From contig NZ_KZ826482.1 in NCBI RefSeq assembly GCF_003205515.1, positions 186,001 to 250,000 on the forward strand: 64,000 nucleotides of DNA, read 5' to 3'. The position numbers and the translations under genes were made by a program. The notes beneath the pieces are model-generated. The model was not told the origin of the DNA and ran no database searches. It saw only the letters and a list, made by a program, of their open reading frames with translations. The stretch is from Litorivita pollutaquae (GTDB taxonomy: Bacteria > Pseudomonadota > Alphaproteobacteria > Rhodobacterales > Rhodobacteraceae). Shown here in pieces: positions 55,716 through 64,000 of this stretch. The first letter of the stretch is position 1; the number at the start of each line of letters is the position of its first letter.

Positions 55716-57469
55716 TGACAGGCACCATTTCAAACGATTTTGAAACCTCCCGAGATCAAGCCTCGCGCATTCTCGGCGTGTTGGCTGTCGCAGCCACGGG
55801 GCCGGTCACAGTGGCCGGATGGTTCGCGCAAGGCACCCTCACCGTGACTTTGCTCGCGTCGGTCTTTTTCGCCATCGTCGGCATCGCGGGCGCCCGAATG
55901 AAAGGTCGCGCCGCACGCATCACCGTTGCACAGGCCCTAACCGGACAGGCCATCGTTCTCAATGCCGCCCTCATGGGGAATCCGTTGCAAATCGACATGC
56001 ATATGGTCTATTTCGCTGTTTTGGCGGCGCTGGTAATGACTGCGGGCCTGACGGCCCTGCTACTGTCTGCGGCAACGATCGCCGTGCACCATCTGACGTT
56101 GACTTTCCTATTTCCGGCCTTGGTCTATCCTTCGACGGATCTGCTCTTAAACATCGGACGCACCAGCTTTCATGCCGTCATCGTCGTTGCAGAAACGGCT
56201 GCGCTTGCCTTTGCCATTCGCACCCGTATCCGGCTTCATAAAGCGGACGAAGCCCGTCAGGCCGAAGTCCGGAAATCCGCCGAAGAAGCACAAGATGCCC
56301 TGGCCCGCGCCGAAGCCGAAAAAAGCCGCGCCGAAACCGCGTTGAAAAAGGCCGAAGCCGCGATCAAAGCCGCCGCCCAAGCCCGCGACGACGCCGAAGT
56401 CGCCCGAAAGGTCGCCGAGGAAGGCGCCGCAGCAACCCGTGCCGCCCAAGCAGAAAACGACGCACAACGCCAACGCCATTTTGACGAATCGCGATACGCC
56501 GTCGGTGTTCTTGTCAGCAAACTTGAGCAATTTGCCGATGGCGACATGACCGCGCGGCTGACCGAGGAGATGCCAGAAGCCTTTATCGAAGGCGCCAAAG
56601 CCTATAATGCGGCTGTGGAACGGGTGGCGCCGGTGATGCGGGATGTGATGCATCAAACTCGCCTGATCCAAATGCAGTCCGGCGAAATCACCGCATCGGC
56701 CGAAGAGCTCGCCGTGCGCACCGAACATCAAGCCGCAACCCTGACAGGCATTTCCCAATCGCTTGGCGGATTGACGGATCTGGTCGGCGTTGTCTCGCGA
56801 GATGCCGAACACGCCCGCAACCAAACCCAAGGCGCCAGCGACAAAGCGCATCACGGCGGCGAAGTCATGGACAAGGCCATCAGCGCGATGGACGAAATCG
56901 TCAGTTCCTCCACGGAAGTGCGCAAATTCATCTCTGTTATCGAAGAAATTGCTTTCCAAACCAACCTTCTGGCGTTGAATGCCGGGGTCGAAGCGGCCCG
57001 GGCCGGCGAAGCAGGGCTCGGCTTCGCCGTGGTCGCCACCGAGGTGCGGGCTCTGGCCGCGCGGTCCTCTAACGCCGCGCGCAAGATTGATGCACTGATC
57101 AACACCTCCTCGGAGCAAATTGCCGGCGGTGTGGTATTGGTCAAACGCACCAGCGAGGCGCTTGATGATATCAAATCCGCCGTCGATGACATCGCCCGAG
57201 GGATGCAAACCATCGCAACATCGACCGAGCGACAATCTTCGGAATTGAGCAACGTAAACACCTCGATCAAGGAACTTGATCTGGTGACTCAGCGCAATGC
57301 CGCAATGTTTGAAGAAACCACGGCCGCCAACACAAAACTGTCGAACAACGCCAAACATCTGGCGGATCTGACCGGTCGCTTCCGGATCGAAACCGATGAC
57401 GGCGTGGCACAGGCCGAATGGGATCGCACCGCGCGCCGCCGCGTCCAACCGGACCGCAGAGCCGGGTGA
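55715..57469 (+). CDS. Methyl-accepting chemotaxis protein with polytopic membrane sensor
   Basis: 584 residues. The N-terminal 165 residues form about five to six hydrophobic helices with no sizeable periplasmic domain, carrying His96, His125, His126 and His153. A long Ala/Glu-rich coiled coil follows (about 172-265), a HAMP-like linker, and a C-terminal signalling domain with the hairpin tip FISVIEEIAFQTNLLALNAG and VEAARAGEAGLGFAVVATEV. It is predicted to signal to CheA/CheW. It starts in the TAATG overlap with the upstream gene. No other che genes are in the window. Confidence 0.9.
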   Translation: MTGTISNDFETSRDQASRILGVLAVAATGPVTVAGWFAQGTLTVTLLASVFFAIVGIAGARMKGRAARITVAQALTGQAIVLNAALMGNPLQIDMHMVYFAVLAALVMTAGLTALLLSAATIAVHHLTLTFLFPALVYPSTDLLLNIGRTSFHAVIVVAETAALAFAIRTRIRLHKADEARQAEVRKSAEEAQDALARAEAEKSRAETALKKAEAAIKAAAQARDDAEVARKVAEEGAAATRAAQAENDAQRQRHFDESRYAVGVLVSKLEQFADGDMTARLTEEMPEAFIEGAKAYNAAVERVAPVMRDVMHQTRLIQMQSGEITASAEELAVRTEHQAATLTGISQSLGGLTDLVGVVSRDAEHARNQTQGASDKAHHGGEVMDKAISAMDEIVSSSTEVRKFISVIEEIAFQTNLLALNAGVEAARAGEAGLGFAVVATEVRALAARSSNAARKIDALINTSSEQIAGGVVLVKRTSEALDDIKSAVDDIARGMQTIATSTERQSSELSNVNTSIKELDLVTQRNAAMFEETTAANTKLSNNAKHLADLTGRFRIETDDGVAQAEWDRTARRRVQPDRRAG

Positions 57470-57524
57470 GCCTAAGCAATAAGCAAGCGCGCGTGCGTGT
57501 ACCCGCATATGCGGCACAACCCTC

Positions 57525-57553
57525 AGGCGGCTCCACATCGGGGCCGCCTTTTT
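57525..57553 (+). terminator. Terminator after chemoreceptor gene
   Basis: 7-bp stem AGGCGGC/GCCGCCT, 11-nt loop, ending in a run of T, 56 nt after the stop. A smaller palindrome CCGCATATGCGG lies just before it. Confidence 0.8.
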
Positions 57554-57762
57554 GTCACCTGCATTCTGTCCGCTGCGCTCTGATCTTTGCACTCTGCACT
57601 CTGCGGCAAAAACCGCTCGACAATGCCGGTACCATATCATAGTAAAAAAGTCAGGTTTAAAGCCAGTCTCCGCCAGCCGCACCTACTCCATACACGCATG
57701 TCCTAATTGGGCGGCGTGATACGCTTATAGTGCAAGACATCGCACGCATCGGGACACGACAA

Positions 57763-58404
57763 ATGACATATCACCCTCTTACCTTGGCCGCATGTGCGGC
57801 GAGTTTCGCCTTGCCCCTTGCGGCAAATGCCGCCCCAACCGTCACCGCAGGGGGCGCGCTCACCTTTGGCTTTGCCGCCGAAGACGACATGAACCACAGC
57901 TCAACCACCGGCGAAGCCTTCATCGGCGTCGAAAACAACGGCTTTCATGGTGAATTGTGGATTGGATCACTCTATCAAGACCCTAACGATGACGCGGAAA
58001 TCGAGCTGAGCTTTGGCTATGGCAGTGAGGCCGGATCGCTCGGATACGACATAAGCTATATCGGCTACTTCCTCTCCGACGACGGCTATCAAAGCAGCGG
58101 CATCGGCTTTGAGCTAAGCCATGACTTGACCGCAGGCATCGCCGGCGCGCTCTATTTCGAGGTCGATACCGACACTGGTGATCTGACCAGCGAGCTGTCC
58201 CTCTCCGGTGCCTTGAGCGATAAACTCGAACTGCACGGCATGATCGGTGCTGCGGATGCAGATGATAACACCTATGGTGAGATCGGCTTGGCCTATGGCC
58301 TGTCCGACACCACCGCGTTGGAAGTGCTCTATGAAGATGCAGATGATAGCGAAGCGACGATCTCGCTGATCCTCAGCTTCGAAATCGGCCTTTTGGGCGG
58401 CTAG
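57763..58404 (+). CDS. Acidic outer-membrane beta-barrel-like protein
   Basis: 213 residues. Signal peptide MTYHPLTLAACAASFALPLA ending at ANA-A, then alternating beta-strand patterns such as FIGVENNGFHGELWIGSL and ISYIGYFLSDDGYQSSG, ending in a strand with a C-terminal glycine. It resembles TorF/Gcw_chp-type putative porins. The mature protein is very acidic (many Asp/Glu, few Arg/Lys). The frame is open 33 nt upstream, but the signal peptide begins at 57763. Confidence 0.65.
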   Translation: MTYHPLTLAACAASFALPLAANAAPTVTAGGALTFGFAAEDDMNHSSTTGEAFIGVENNGFHGELWIGSLYQDPNDDAEIELSFGYGSEAGSLGYDISYIGYFLSDDGYQSSGIGFELSHDLTAGIAGALYFEVDTDTGDLTSELSLSGALSDKLELHGMIGAADADDNTYGEIGLAYGLSDTTALEVLYEDADDSEATISLILSFEIGLLGG

Positions 58405-58490
58405 GCCAAACCCGGCGCCGGCGCAGCCTGTGCCAATAGATGTCAGACCCTGTGCCTGTTTTCCCTCGGAGTGCAAGGTTCGACACCCGA

Positions 58491-58518
58491 AGGGCCGCTC
58501 GATCGAGCGGCCCTTTTT
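58491..58518 (+). terminator. Terminator after beta-barrel gene
   Basis: Perfect 10-bp stem AGGGCCGCTC/GAGCGGCCCT around GATC, followed by four to five T. 87 nt after the stop. Confidence 0.9.
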
Positions 58519-58565
58519 GCCTGCCACGGTGCAACACTCGCCTTCAGAACCACAACAGAAAATGC

Positions 58566-58593
58566 GAAAGGGCCCGCAAATGCGAGCCCTTTC
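58566..58593 (-). terminator. Terminator of rplM-rpsI
   Basis: 8-bp stem GAAAGGGC/GCCCTTTC with a structured 12-nt loop, 29 nt past the rpsI stop; minus-strand continuation GCATTTTC has a partial U-run. Confidence 0.7.
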
Positions 58594-58621
58594 AAATAGT
58601 GTAAGCTTCTGGAAAACCAGA

Positions 58622-59113
58622 TTAACGCTTCGAGAACTGGAAGCTACGACGCGCTTTGCGCTTACCGTATTTCTTACGTTCCACAACACGGCTATCGCGT
58701 GTCAGGAAGCCGGCGGCTTTCAAAGCGCCGCGCAAGGAGGGTTCGTAAAGCTGCAAAGCTTTCGAAATGCCGTGCTTGACCGCACCGGCTTGACCCGAAA
58801 GACCGCCACCTTTGACCGTGGCAACAACGTCGAACTCACCTTCAACACCGGCAACGGTGAAAGGTTGGCGCAGGATCATTTGCAAAACGGGGCGGGCAAA
58901 ATATGTGTCTTGCTCCTTACCGTTTACAGTGACCTTGCCGGAGCCCGGCTTGATCCAGACGCGGGCAACCGCATCTTTACGCTTGCCAGTGGCATAAGCA
59001 CGGCCAAGCGCGTCACGCACCGGCTCACGCGGGGTCAGATCCTCGACGGAAACCGCTGCGGTTTCGGTCACGGCGCCTTGAAGCTCTTCAAGGGAATTGA
59101 TTTGATCAGCCAT
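58622..59113 (-). CDS. rpsI: 30S ribosomal protein S9
   Basis: 163 residues. The N-terminal 35 residues are acidic and extended, as in alphaproteobacterial S9; then [20 protein letters not shown] and the family signature [20 protein letters not shown]-terminus SFQFSKR with the basic tail that reaches the P site. Separated from rplM by 3 nt, the standard rplM-rpsI operon. Confidence 0.98.
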   Translation of the reverse strand: MADQINSLEELQGAVTETAAVSVEDLTPREPVRDALGRAYATGKRKDAVARVWIKPGSGKVTVNGKEQDTYFARPVLQMILRQPFTVAGVEGEFDVVATVKGGGLSGQAGAVKHGISKALQLYEPSLRGALKAAGFLTRDSRVVERKKYGKRKARRSFQFSKR

Positions 59114-59116
59114 TTC

Positions 59117-59578
59117 TTAGCTCCGCGTGTTCTTGGAGTTCATGGATTTGACGTCCAGCACGGTCGGCGCTTGCGCCTCATGGGGGTGCTCGGCGCCAGC
59201 ATAAACGCGCAGGTTGGTCATCACCTTACGGCTCAGGCTATTGCCCGGCAGCATGCGCTTGACGGCGGCGGTCACAACGCGCTCGGGGTGCGCACCGGTC
59301 AGGATGTCATCGGCGGTGCGGCTTTTGATGCCGCCCGGATGGCCTGTGTGCCAGTAGTATTGCTTTTCGGCGCGTTTTTTGCCGGTCAGCTGGATTTTGT
59401 CGGCATTGATCACGATGACATTGTCACCCATGTCCATATGCGGCGTGAAAGTGGCCTTGTGCTTACCGCGCAGGCGCATAGCGATGATCGACGCAAGACG
59501 GCCCAAAACAACGCCTTCGGCGTCGATCAGGATCCATTTCTTGTCGATATCTGCCGGTGTCGCAGAGAAAGTTTTCAT
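59117..59578 (-). CDS. rplM: 50S ribosomal protein L13
   Basis: 153 residues starting [16 protein letters not shown]13 signatures are [30 protein letters not shown] and [13 protein letters not shown]. It binds 23S rRNA early in large-subunit assembly. The start is set at MKTFS, where the family begins. A strong promoter lies 68 nt upstream. Confidence 0.98.
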   Translation of the reverse strand: MKTFSATPADIDKKWILIDAEGVVLGRLASIIAMRLRGKHKATFTPHMDMGDNVIVINADKIQLTGKKRAEKQYYWHTGHPGGIKSRTADDILTGAHPERVVTAAVKRMLPGNSLSRKVMTNLRVYAGAEHPHEAQAPTVLDVKSMNSKNTRS

Positions 59579-59645
59579 GGCAGGATTACCCTTGAGTTTT
59601 AGTGGAGCGGTAAGGGTCACCCCCCACCTCAAATGTGATGGGCGG

Positions 59646-59673
59646 GTTATATAGACCCCAATGCGCAGGTCAA
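59646..59673 (-). promoter_or_regulatory. Predicted sigma-70 promoter of rplM-rpsI
   Basis: Minus-strand -35 TTGACC (59668-59673), 16-bp spacer, -10 TATAAC (59646-59651). Both boxes differ from consensus by one base. Confidence 0.7.
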
Positions 59674-59752
59674 GCACAGCAAACACAATTTACATTAATA
59701 AAAACAATGGCTTGCAAATTAGGTATCTATATACCCCACAATTTCACACCCT

Positions 59753-60190
59753 TTAGTCCCGTGGCGGGATCGAATAGGTCAACGTCGCGCGCGCCACCGG
59801 CGACTCCATGCCCTCGGAAAGTAAAAGCACATCCCCAACCGCCAAGGCACGGCCCAGTTTCAACAAAGTGCATTTGCCGATCAAATCAACATTCGCCACG
59901 GGCTTGCGCATGAAATCGATTGAACAATTGGTGGTGACGCTCATTGCCTTTGGTCCGATCATCGCCAAGACCGCCACATAAACAGAGACATCGGCCAACC
60001 CGAACATTGATGGCCCCGACACGGTCCCGCCGGGGCGCAAATGCCGCTCGGCTGTTTTGAGCCGAACCGTGACCTTCATCGGTTCGACATGATCAATCGC
60101 GTAATCACCCCGCACCTGAGGAAACACCTCGTCCAAAAATGTCTCAAGCTCTGCGGCCTGCATCAACACGGGTCTTTCGGTATTTGTCAT
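59753..60190 (-). CDS. PaaI-type hotdog thioesterase
   Basis: 145-residue single hotdog domain. RPGGTVSGPSMFGLADVSVY carries the Gly-rich turn and acidic active residue typical of PaaI/YigI-like acyl-CoA thioesterases, with TTNCSIDFMRKPV following. It hydrolyses acyl- or aryl-CoA esters; the substrate is unknown. Divergent from the enoyl-CoA-hydratase-like gene (60 nt apart), so a shared control region and related CoA metabolism are plausible. Confidence 0.88.
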   Translation of the reverse strand: MTNTERPVLMQAAELETFLDEVFPQVRGDYAIDHVEPMKVTVRLKTAERHLRPGGTVSGPSMFGLADVSVYVAVLAMIGPKAMSVTTNCSIDFMRKPVANVDLIGKCTLLKLGRALAVGDVLLLSEGMESPVARATLTYSIPPRD

Positions 60191-60250
60191 GCTTTCTTTC
60201 CTCTCCCTTTTGTTGGCGCTAGACTTTCGTCAACCGGAGGAGAAGACAAG

Positions 60251-61036
60251 ATGGCAATTGTAGAACGTCACGACACGGGCGCAGTCGCGCGGCTGGTCCT
60301 CAACACACCCGAAAAGCTCAACGCGCTCAGCGATGCCATGCTGGCCGATTTGCACGACAGCTTTGACCGCATCGCCGCAGATGACAGCATTCGTGCGGTG
60401 ATTTTGGCCGGCAATGGCAAAGCCTTCTGCGCCGGACATGATTTAAAGGAAATGCAAGCCGGGCGCGCGGCTCCCGATGGCGGTGCGGAATATTTTGCCG
60501 ATCTTTTTGCCCGCTGCGGCGCATTGATGGCGCGCATTCAGTCCCTGCCCCAACCGGTGATTGCCGAAGTCAGCGGCATCGCCACCGCCGCCGGATGCCA
60601 ATTGGTCGCCACCTGCGACATGGCCATTGCCGCCAAAGGCACGCGATTCGGCGTCAACGGCGTGAACATTGGCCTCTTTTGCTCCACCCCGATGGTGGCG
60701 CTGACCCGCAATGTGCCGCGCAAGCAGGCCTTTGAAATGCTCTCGACCGGCGCATTTATCCTCACCGACCGCGCCATCGAGATCGGGTTGATCAACCGCG
60801 CCGTACCCGCCGAGGAACTTGAAGAGGCGACCATGGAGTTGGCGCAAACTGTCGCCAGCAAACTCAAAGCCGCCGTCAAAATCGGTAAAGAAGCTTTCTA
60901 CACCCAAGCGGCCATGCCAACCGCCGAAGCCTATGCTTATGCTGGCGCGGTGATGGTGGAAAATATGCTCGATACGGACACCAATGAGGGCATCCAAGCC
61001 TTTTTGGAAAAACGCAGCCCAGATTGGCGGCAATAA
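60251..61036 (+). CDS. Enoyl-CoA hydratase/isomerase family protein, ECHDC3-like
   Basis: 261 residues with a crotonase fold. The oxyanion-hole motifs are CAGHDLKEM and ATAAGCQLVA. The segment NIGLFCSTPMVALTRNVPRK matches the ECHDC3 subgroup, in which the usual catalytic glutamate of enoyl-CoA hydratase is absent. True hydratase activity is therefore doubtful; another CoA-ester reaction is possible. GGAGGAGA precedes the ATG. Divergent from the thioesterase gene. Confidence 0.85.
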   Translation: MAIVERHDTGAVARLVLNTPEKLNALSDAMLADLHDSFDRIAADDSIRAVILAGNGKAFCAGHDLKEMQAGRAAPDGGAEYFADLFARCGALMARIQSLPQPVIAEVSGIATAAGCQLVATCDMAIAAKGTRFGVNGVNIGLFCSTPMVALTRNVPRKQAFEMLSTGAFILTDRAIEIGLINRAVPAEELEEATMELAQTVASKLKAAVKIGKEAFYTQAAMPTAEAYAYAGAVMVENMLDTDTNEGIQAFLEKRSPDWRQ

Positions 61037-61267
61037 CCCGCCGCAGCCAGAGCAAAATTGAACCTACGGCCCCCTTCCGCCGCCATTTGAAACCGTATAT
61101 GACGCGGTCGAAAAGCCCAATTTGGGCAAAATCATGCCGCTCCTTTCGAATTTTTATTAAATTTTACCTGCTTAAACCCCTATTTTTTATACGCTTTAGG
61201 GCTTTGTTTCCAAATTTGCTCCAATCTGTTTTGGACAATGCCACTTTCCTGCCCCAATTGCTTTTGC

Positions 61268-61308
61268 TATAAAAGCGGTAGGGGCGATAACAAAAGCTAA
61301 TTATCGCC
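61268..61308 (+). promoter_or_regulatory. Promoter and operator-like inverted repeat before di-haem peroxidase gene
   Basis: A TATAAA -10 box (61268-61273; possible -35 TTTCCT at 61245-61250, spacing 17) is followed by a perfect 8-bp inverted repeat GGCGATAA-N10-TTATCGCC (61283-61308). The repeat ends directly before the ATG. It would sit at the start of the transcript, a common repressor position, or form a hairpin hiding the start site. Confidence 0.45.
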
Positions 61309-62655
61309 ATGCGAATATGGGTCACCGCCGTCATCATGTCCCTCCAGGCCAGCCTCTCACTGGCTTATGACATACCGAAGCCGGTGACCCATTCGGACTT
61401 CCCCACATTGAATATCAATTCTGTGCTGTTGGGCCGTGATCTGTTTTATGATCCGGTGCTTTCGGGCAATCGCAATATATCTTGCGCCACATGTCATCAC
61501 CCCGCGCTTGGCACCTCTGACGGCATGTCCCTCTCTATCGGCGAAGGCGGTCGCCACCTTGGCCCCGCGCGCGAAGTCATCAACGGCCAAGAGCCTCACA
61601 CCCGCATTCCGCGCAATGCGCCTGCGCTTTATAACCTCGGCGCCTTTGAATATGTCACCATGTTCCACGATGGCCGTGTGGAATTGGATGCACAGGCGCG
61701 GTTCGGCATCCGCATGCCAGAAGGCAGACGCCTCGAGCGCCCTGTGCCGAATGTGTTGGCCGCGCAAGCGATCTTGCCGATCCTCAGCCCCGATGAAATG
61801 GCCGGCCAAGAGGGCGAAAACCCCGTGGCCGATGCGGTGGCCGCCGAACGCATTCACGGGCTGAATGGCGCTTGGCAAATGCTCGCCGCGCGCGTCGAGA
61901 CGATCCGCGCCTATCGCACCCGTTTTGATTGGGTGATTGGCGCGGATGAGCCGATCCATATCACCCATATCGGCCGCGCGCTTGCCGATTACATCGCATT
62001 TGAATTTCGCGCCACCCAAAGCCCTTTTGACGCCTATATTGGCGGAGATCACACTGCGCTGTCCGCTGCTGCCCGTCGCGGTATGGATCTCTTTTATGGC
62101 GAGGCCGATTGCGCCGCCTGTCATTCCGGCCCGCTGCAAACCGATCACGGGTTCCATGCCATCGGGGTGCCGCCTCTTGGCCCCGGCAAGGCAAACGGCA
62201 CCGCACCACATGCAGACACCGGCCGCTTTGCCGTGTCGGGCATCGAAAAAGACGCCTATTGCTTTCGCACCCCGACCCTGCGCAACGTGGCGCTGACCGC
62301 GCCCTACAGCCACAATGGCGCCTATCGCAGCCTGCGCGCGATGATCGCCCAACATCTTGATCCGATTGGCGCTTTAACCGGTTATGATCCGGCTCAGGCG
62401 CAATTGCATGATCTGCCCGCCCTGCCCGACGATTTCGCCCCGCAGCGTGATCAAGAGGAAATGATCCGCATCGCGGCCGCTTCCGAAATCACCCCGCGCG
62501 TGCTGACACAGAACCAAATGGATGACCTCATCGCGTTTCTCGAAAGCCTGACCGACCCAAACAGTGAACGCTTGCAGCTGGGTTTGCCCACGCATGTGCC
62601 CTCGGGTCTGCCCGTCGATGCCCCAGGCACCCGGCGCAGCACCGCCAACCGCTGA
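61309..62655 (+). CDS. Di-haem cytochrome c peroxidase/MauG-like protein
   Basis: 448 residues. Signal peptide at residues 1-19 (ending SLAY), so periplasmic. Two c-type haem motifs: CATCH (Cys59, Cys62, His63) and CAACH (Cys268, Cys271, His272), the layout of CcpA/MauG. The family either reduces hydrogen peroxide with electrons from cytochrome c or modifies a protein partner. No mau genes are near. No Shine-Dalgarno is visible; an inverted repeat abuts the start codon. Confidence 0.9.
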   Translation: MRIWVTAVIMSLQASLSLAYDIPKPVTHSDFPTLNINSVLLGRDLFYDPVLSGNRNISCATCHHPALGTSDGMSLSIGEGGRHLGPAREVINGQEPHTRIPRNAPALYNLGAFEYVTMFHDGRVELDAQARFGIRMPEGRRLERPVPNVLAAQAILPILSPDEMAGQEGENPVADAVAAERIHGLNGAWQMLAARVETIRAYRTRFDWVIGADEPIHITHIGRALADYIAFEFRATQSPFDAYIGGDHTALSAAARRGMDLFYGEADCAACHSGPLQTDHGFHAIGVPPLGPGKANGTAPHADTGRFAVSGIEKDAYCFRTPTLRNVALTAPYSHNGAYRSLRAMIAQHLDPIGALTGYDPAQAQLHDLPALPDDFAPQRDQEEMIRIAAASEITPRVLTQNQMDDLIAFLESLTDPNSERLQLGLPTHVPSGLPVDAPGTRRSTANR

Positions 62656-62701
62656 GCCGCGCCCTCTTCCCTTGCGCCCCGCCTTGCCCTAAATGGCAGG
62701 C

Positions 62702-64000
62702 ATGGAAAACACATTGCATATCATCGGCGGCGGCATGGCCGGATCCGAAGCCGCGTGGCAAGCCGCGCAATTGGGCGTCAAGGTCATCATCCACGAGATG
62801 CGGCCCGCGGTCGAAACCTTTGCCCATCAAACCGGCAATCTGGCCGAAATGGTCTGCTCGAACAGCTTTCGGTCGGACGATAGCGAACAAAACGCCGTCG
62901 GCCTGCTGCATTGGGAAATGCGCGCGGCGGGCGGCATCATCATGGCCTCTGCCGACAAACATCGCCTGCCAGCGGGCGGGGCTTTGGCGGTGGACCGCGA
63001 ACCCTTTGCGCAATGGGTCAATGACACGCTGCACGCCCATCCGAATGTCACGGTCGAATATGGCGAGATCACCGCATTGCCCGAGGACGGCCATTGGATC
63101 ATCGCCACCGGCCCGCTGACCTCCTCTGCCTTGGGCGCGGCAATTGCGCAGGAAACCGGCGCCGACGCATTGGCGTTTTTCGACGCCATCGCCCCCATCG
63201 TTTACGCCGAAAGCATCAATATGGACGTGGCGTGGATGCAATCGCGTTACGATAAAGGCGAGACCGAAGAAGAACAAAAAGCCTACCTCAATTGCCCGAT
63301 GAGCAAAGCCCAGTACGAGGCCTTCATCGACGCGCTCTTGGCCGCCGACAAGACCGAATTTCACGAAGGCGAAACCGCCGGCTATTTCGACGGCTGCTTG
63401 CCGATCGAGGTGATGGCCGAACGCGGGCGCGAAACCCTGCGCTTTGGCCCGATGAAACCTGTGGGCCTCACCAACACGCATAAGCCCGATGAAAAAGCCT
63501 ATGCCGTGGTGCAATTGCGCCGCGATAACGCATTGGGAACCCTCCTTAATATCGTGGGCTTTCAAACCAAAATGAAATATGGTGCGCAGACCGAGGTTCT
63601 GCGCATGATCCCCGGCCTGGAGGAGGCGCGTTTTGCCCGGCTGGGCGGCATCCACCGCAACACATTCCTGAATTCCCCGACGCTTTTGGATGATCAAATG
63701 CGGCTCAAGTCACGGCCGAACATCCGCTTCGCCGGACAAATCACCGGCGTCGAAGGCTATGTCGAAAGCGCCGCCATGGGGTTGTTGGCCGGACGTCTCG
63801 CCGCCGCAGAAATTCAGGGGCGCACCATCGAGACCGCGCCGCAAAACTCCGCCATGGGCGCGCTGATCCACCACATCACCGGCGGCGCCGAGGCCAAGAC
63901 ATTTCAACCGATGAACGTCAATTTCGGCCTTTTCGCGCCGCTCGAAGACAGCGGCATCAAAGGCGGGCGGCGAGGACGCAAGGACCGCTACAAAGCCTAC
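62702..64000 (+). CDS. trmFO: Folate/FAD-dependent tRNA (uracil-5-)-methyltransferase TrmFO, 3' end outside window
   Basis: 433 codons are visible without a stop, so the gene runs past the window; the family is about 450 residues. FAD-binding motif [20 protein letters not shown] at residues 6-25, then [12 protein letters not shown] and the [16 protein letters not shown] catalytic-Cys region. It makes 5-methyluridine at position 54 of tRNA using methylene-tetrahydrofolate. An ATG at 62693 (in frame) is an alternative start. Confidence 0.97.
   Translation, partial: MENTLHIIGGGMAGSEAAWQAAQLGVKVIIHEMRPAVETFAHQTGNLAEMVCSNSFRSDDSEQNAVGLLHWEMRAAGGIIMASADKHRLPAGGALAVDREPFAQWVNDTLHAHPNVTVEYGEITALPEDGHWIIATGPLTSSALGAAIAQETGADALAFFDAIAPIVYAESINMDVAWMQSRYDKGETEEEQKAYLNCPMSKAQYEAFIDALLAADKTEFHEGETAGYFDGCLPIEVMAERGRETLRFGPMKPVGLTNTHKPDEKAYAVVQLRRDNALGTLLNIVGFQTKMKYGAQTEVLRMIPGLEEARFARLGGIHRNTFLNSPTLLDDQMRLKSRPNIRFAGQITGVEGYVESAAMGLLAGRLAAAEIQGRTIETAPQNSAMGALIHHITGGAEAKTFQPMNVNFGLFAPLEDSGIKGGRRGRKDRYKAY

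Noticed and set aside
56147-57682. 511-codon open frame antisense to the chemoreceptor gene
   Set aside because: Shadow of the Ala/Glu-rich coiled-coil coding region; repetitive Gly/Phe composition and no family resemblance.
1-64000. CRISPR arrays, insertion sequences, prophage genes, rRNA or tRNA genes
   Set aside because: No regularly spaced direct repeats, transposase, integrase or structural phage genes, and no rRNA or tRNA core sequences were seen.

Overview
The window is about 64 kb of gene-dense bacterial chromosome, most likely from the Roseobacter group of the Rhodobacterales (Alphaproteobacteria). The main evidence is the dusB(nifR3)-ntrB-ntrC-ntrY-ntrX block lying next to trkA-trkH-hfq-hflX. 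Other supporting features are an NtrC of the Rhodobacter type without a sigma-54 contact loop, a fused ispDF, a eukaryote-like NADP isocitrate dehydrogenase, a LuxR-type regulator, DUF6456/DUF6477 proteins and a CtrA-type box. No phage, plasmid, insertion sequence, CRISPR array, rRNA or tRNA gene was recognised. The window cuts through a gene at each end (luxR-type on the left, trmFO on the right).

Layout. 0-3 kb: end of a LuxR-type regulator, then tsf and rpsB on the minus strand. 3-10 kb: HupE-like and DUF4198 genes head to head, pseudouridine catabolism (psuK-psuG), a DUF502 protein, then patatin-like lipase and 3-hydroxybutyrate dehydrogenase. A strongly predicted small RNA lies at 9.93-10.0 kb. 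10-18.5 kb: peptide-type binding protein, entericidin-like lipoprotein, acyl-CoA ligase, DsbA/FrnE-like protein, potassium channel, Bcr/CflA exporter, icd and a 3-hydroxyisobutyrate-dehydrogenase-like protein. 18.5-33.6 kb: penicillin-acylase-family protein, then a long minus-strand stretch of hflX, hfq, trkH, trkA, ntrX, ntrY, ntrC, ntrB and dusB. 33.8-40 kb: ispDF, pgpA, pncC/cinA, amtB, COQ10-like, hpt and lipA. 40-44.3 kb: peroxiredoxin, oxyR, katA and a VIT-type iron/manganese transporter, which read as an oxidative-stress and iron module. 44-55 kb: DUF6456/DUF6477 pair, an orphan MttB-like protein, guaA, two EamA exporters, a P-loop ATPase beside metA, and ppk2-tetR. 55-64 kb: chemoreceptor operon behind a CtrA-type box, acidic beta-barrel protein, rplM-rpsI, thioesterase, enoyl-CoA-hydratase-like protein, di-haem peroxidase-like protein and trmFO.

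The strongest unexplained signal is a dispersed 16-bp palindrome of consensus TRGACCRAWCGGTCYA. I found fourteen copies. Ten lie in short gaps within about 21 nt of a stop codon, two of them overlapping the stop itself, and four are inside genes. Several lie between convergent genes, where no promoter is expected, which argues against an ordinary operator and for a 3'-end, RNA-hairpin or chromosome-wide role. The second most interesting item is the small RNA at 9925-10002, with a near-ideal promoter, a compact body and a U-tailed terminator. All assignments come from reading the sequence; no database search was run.
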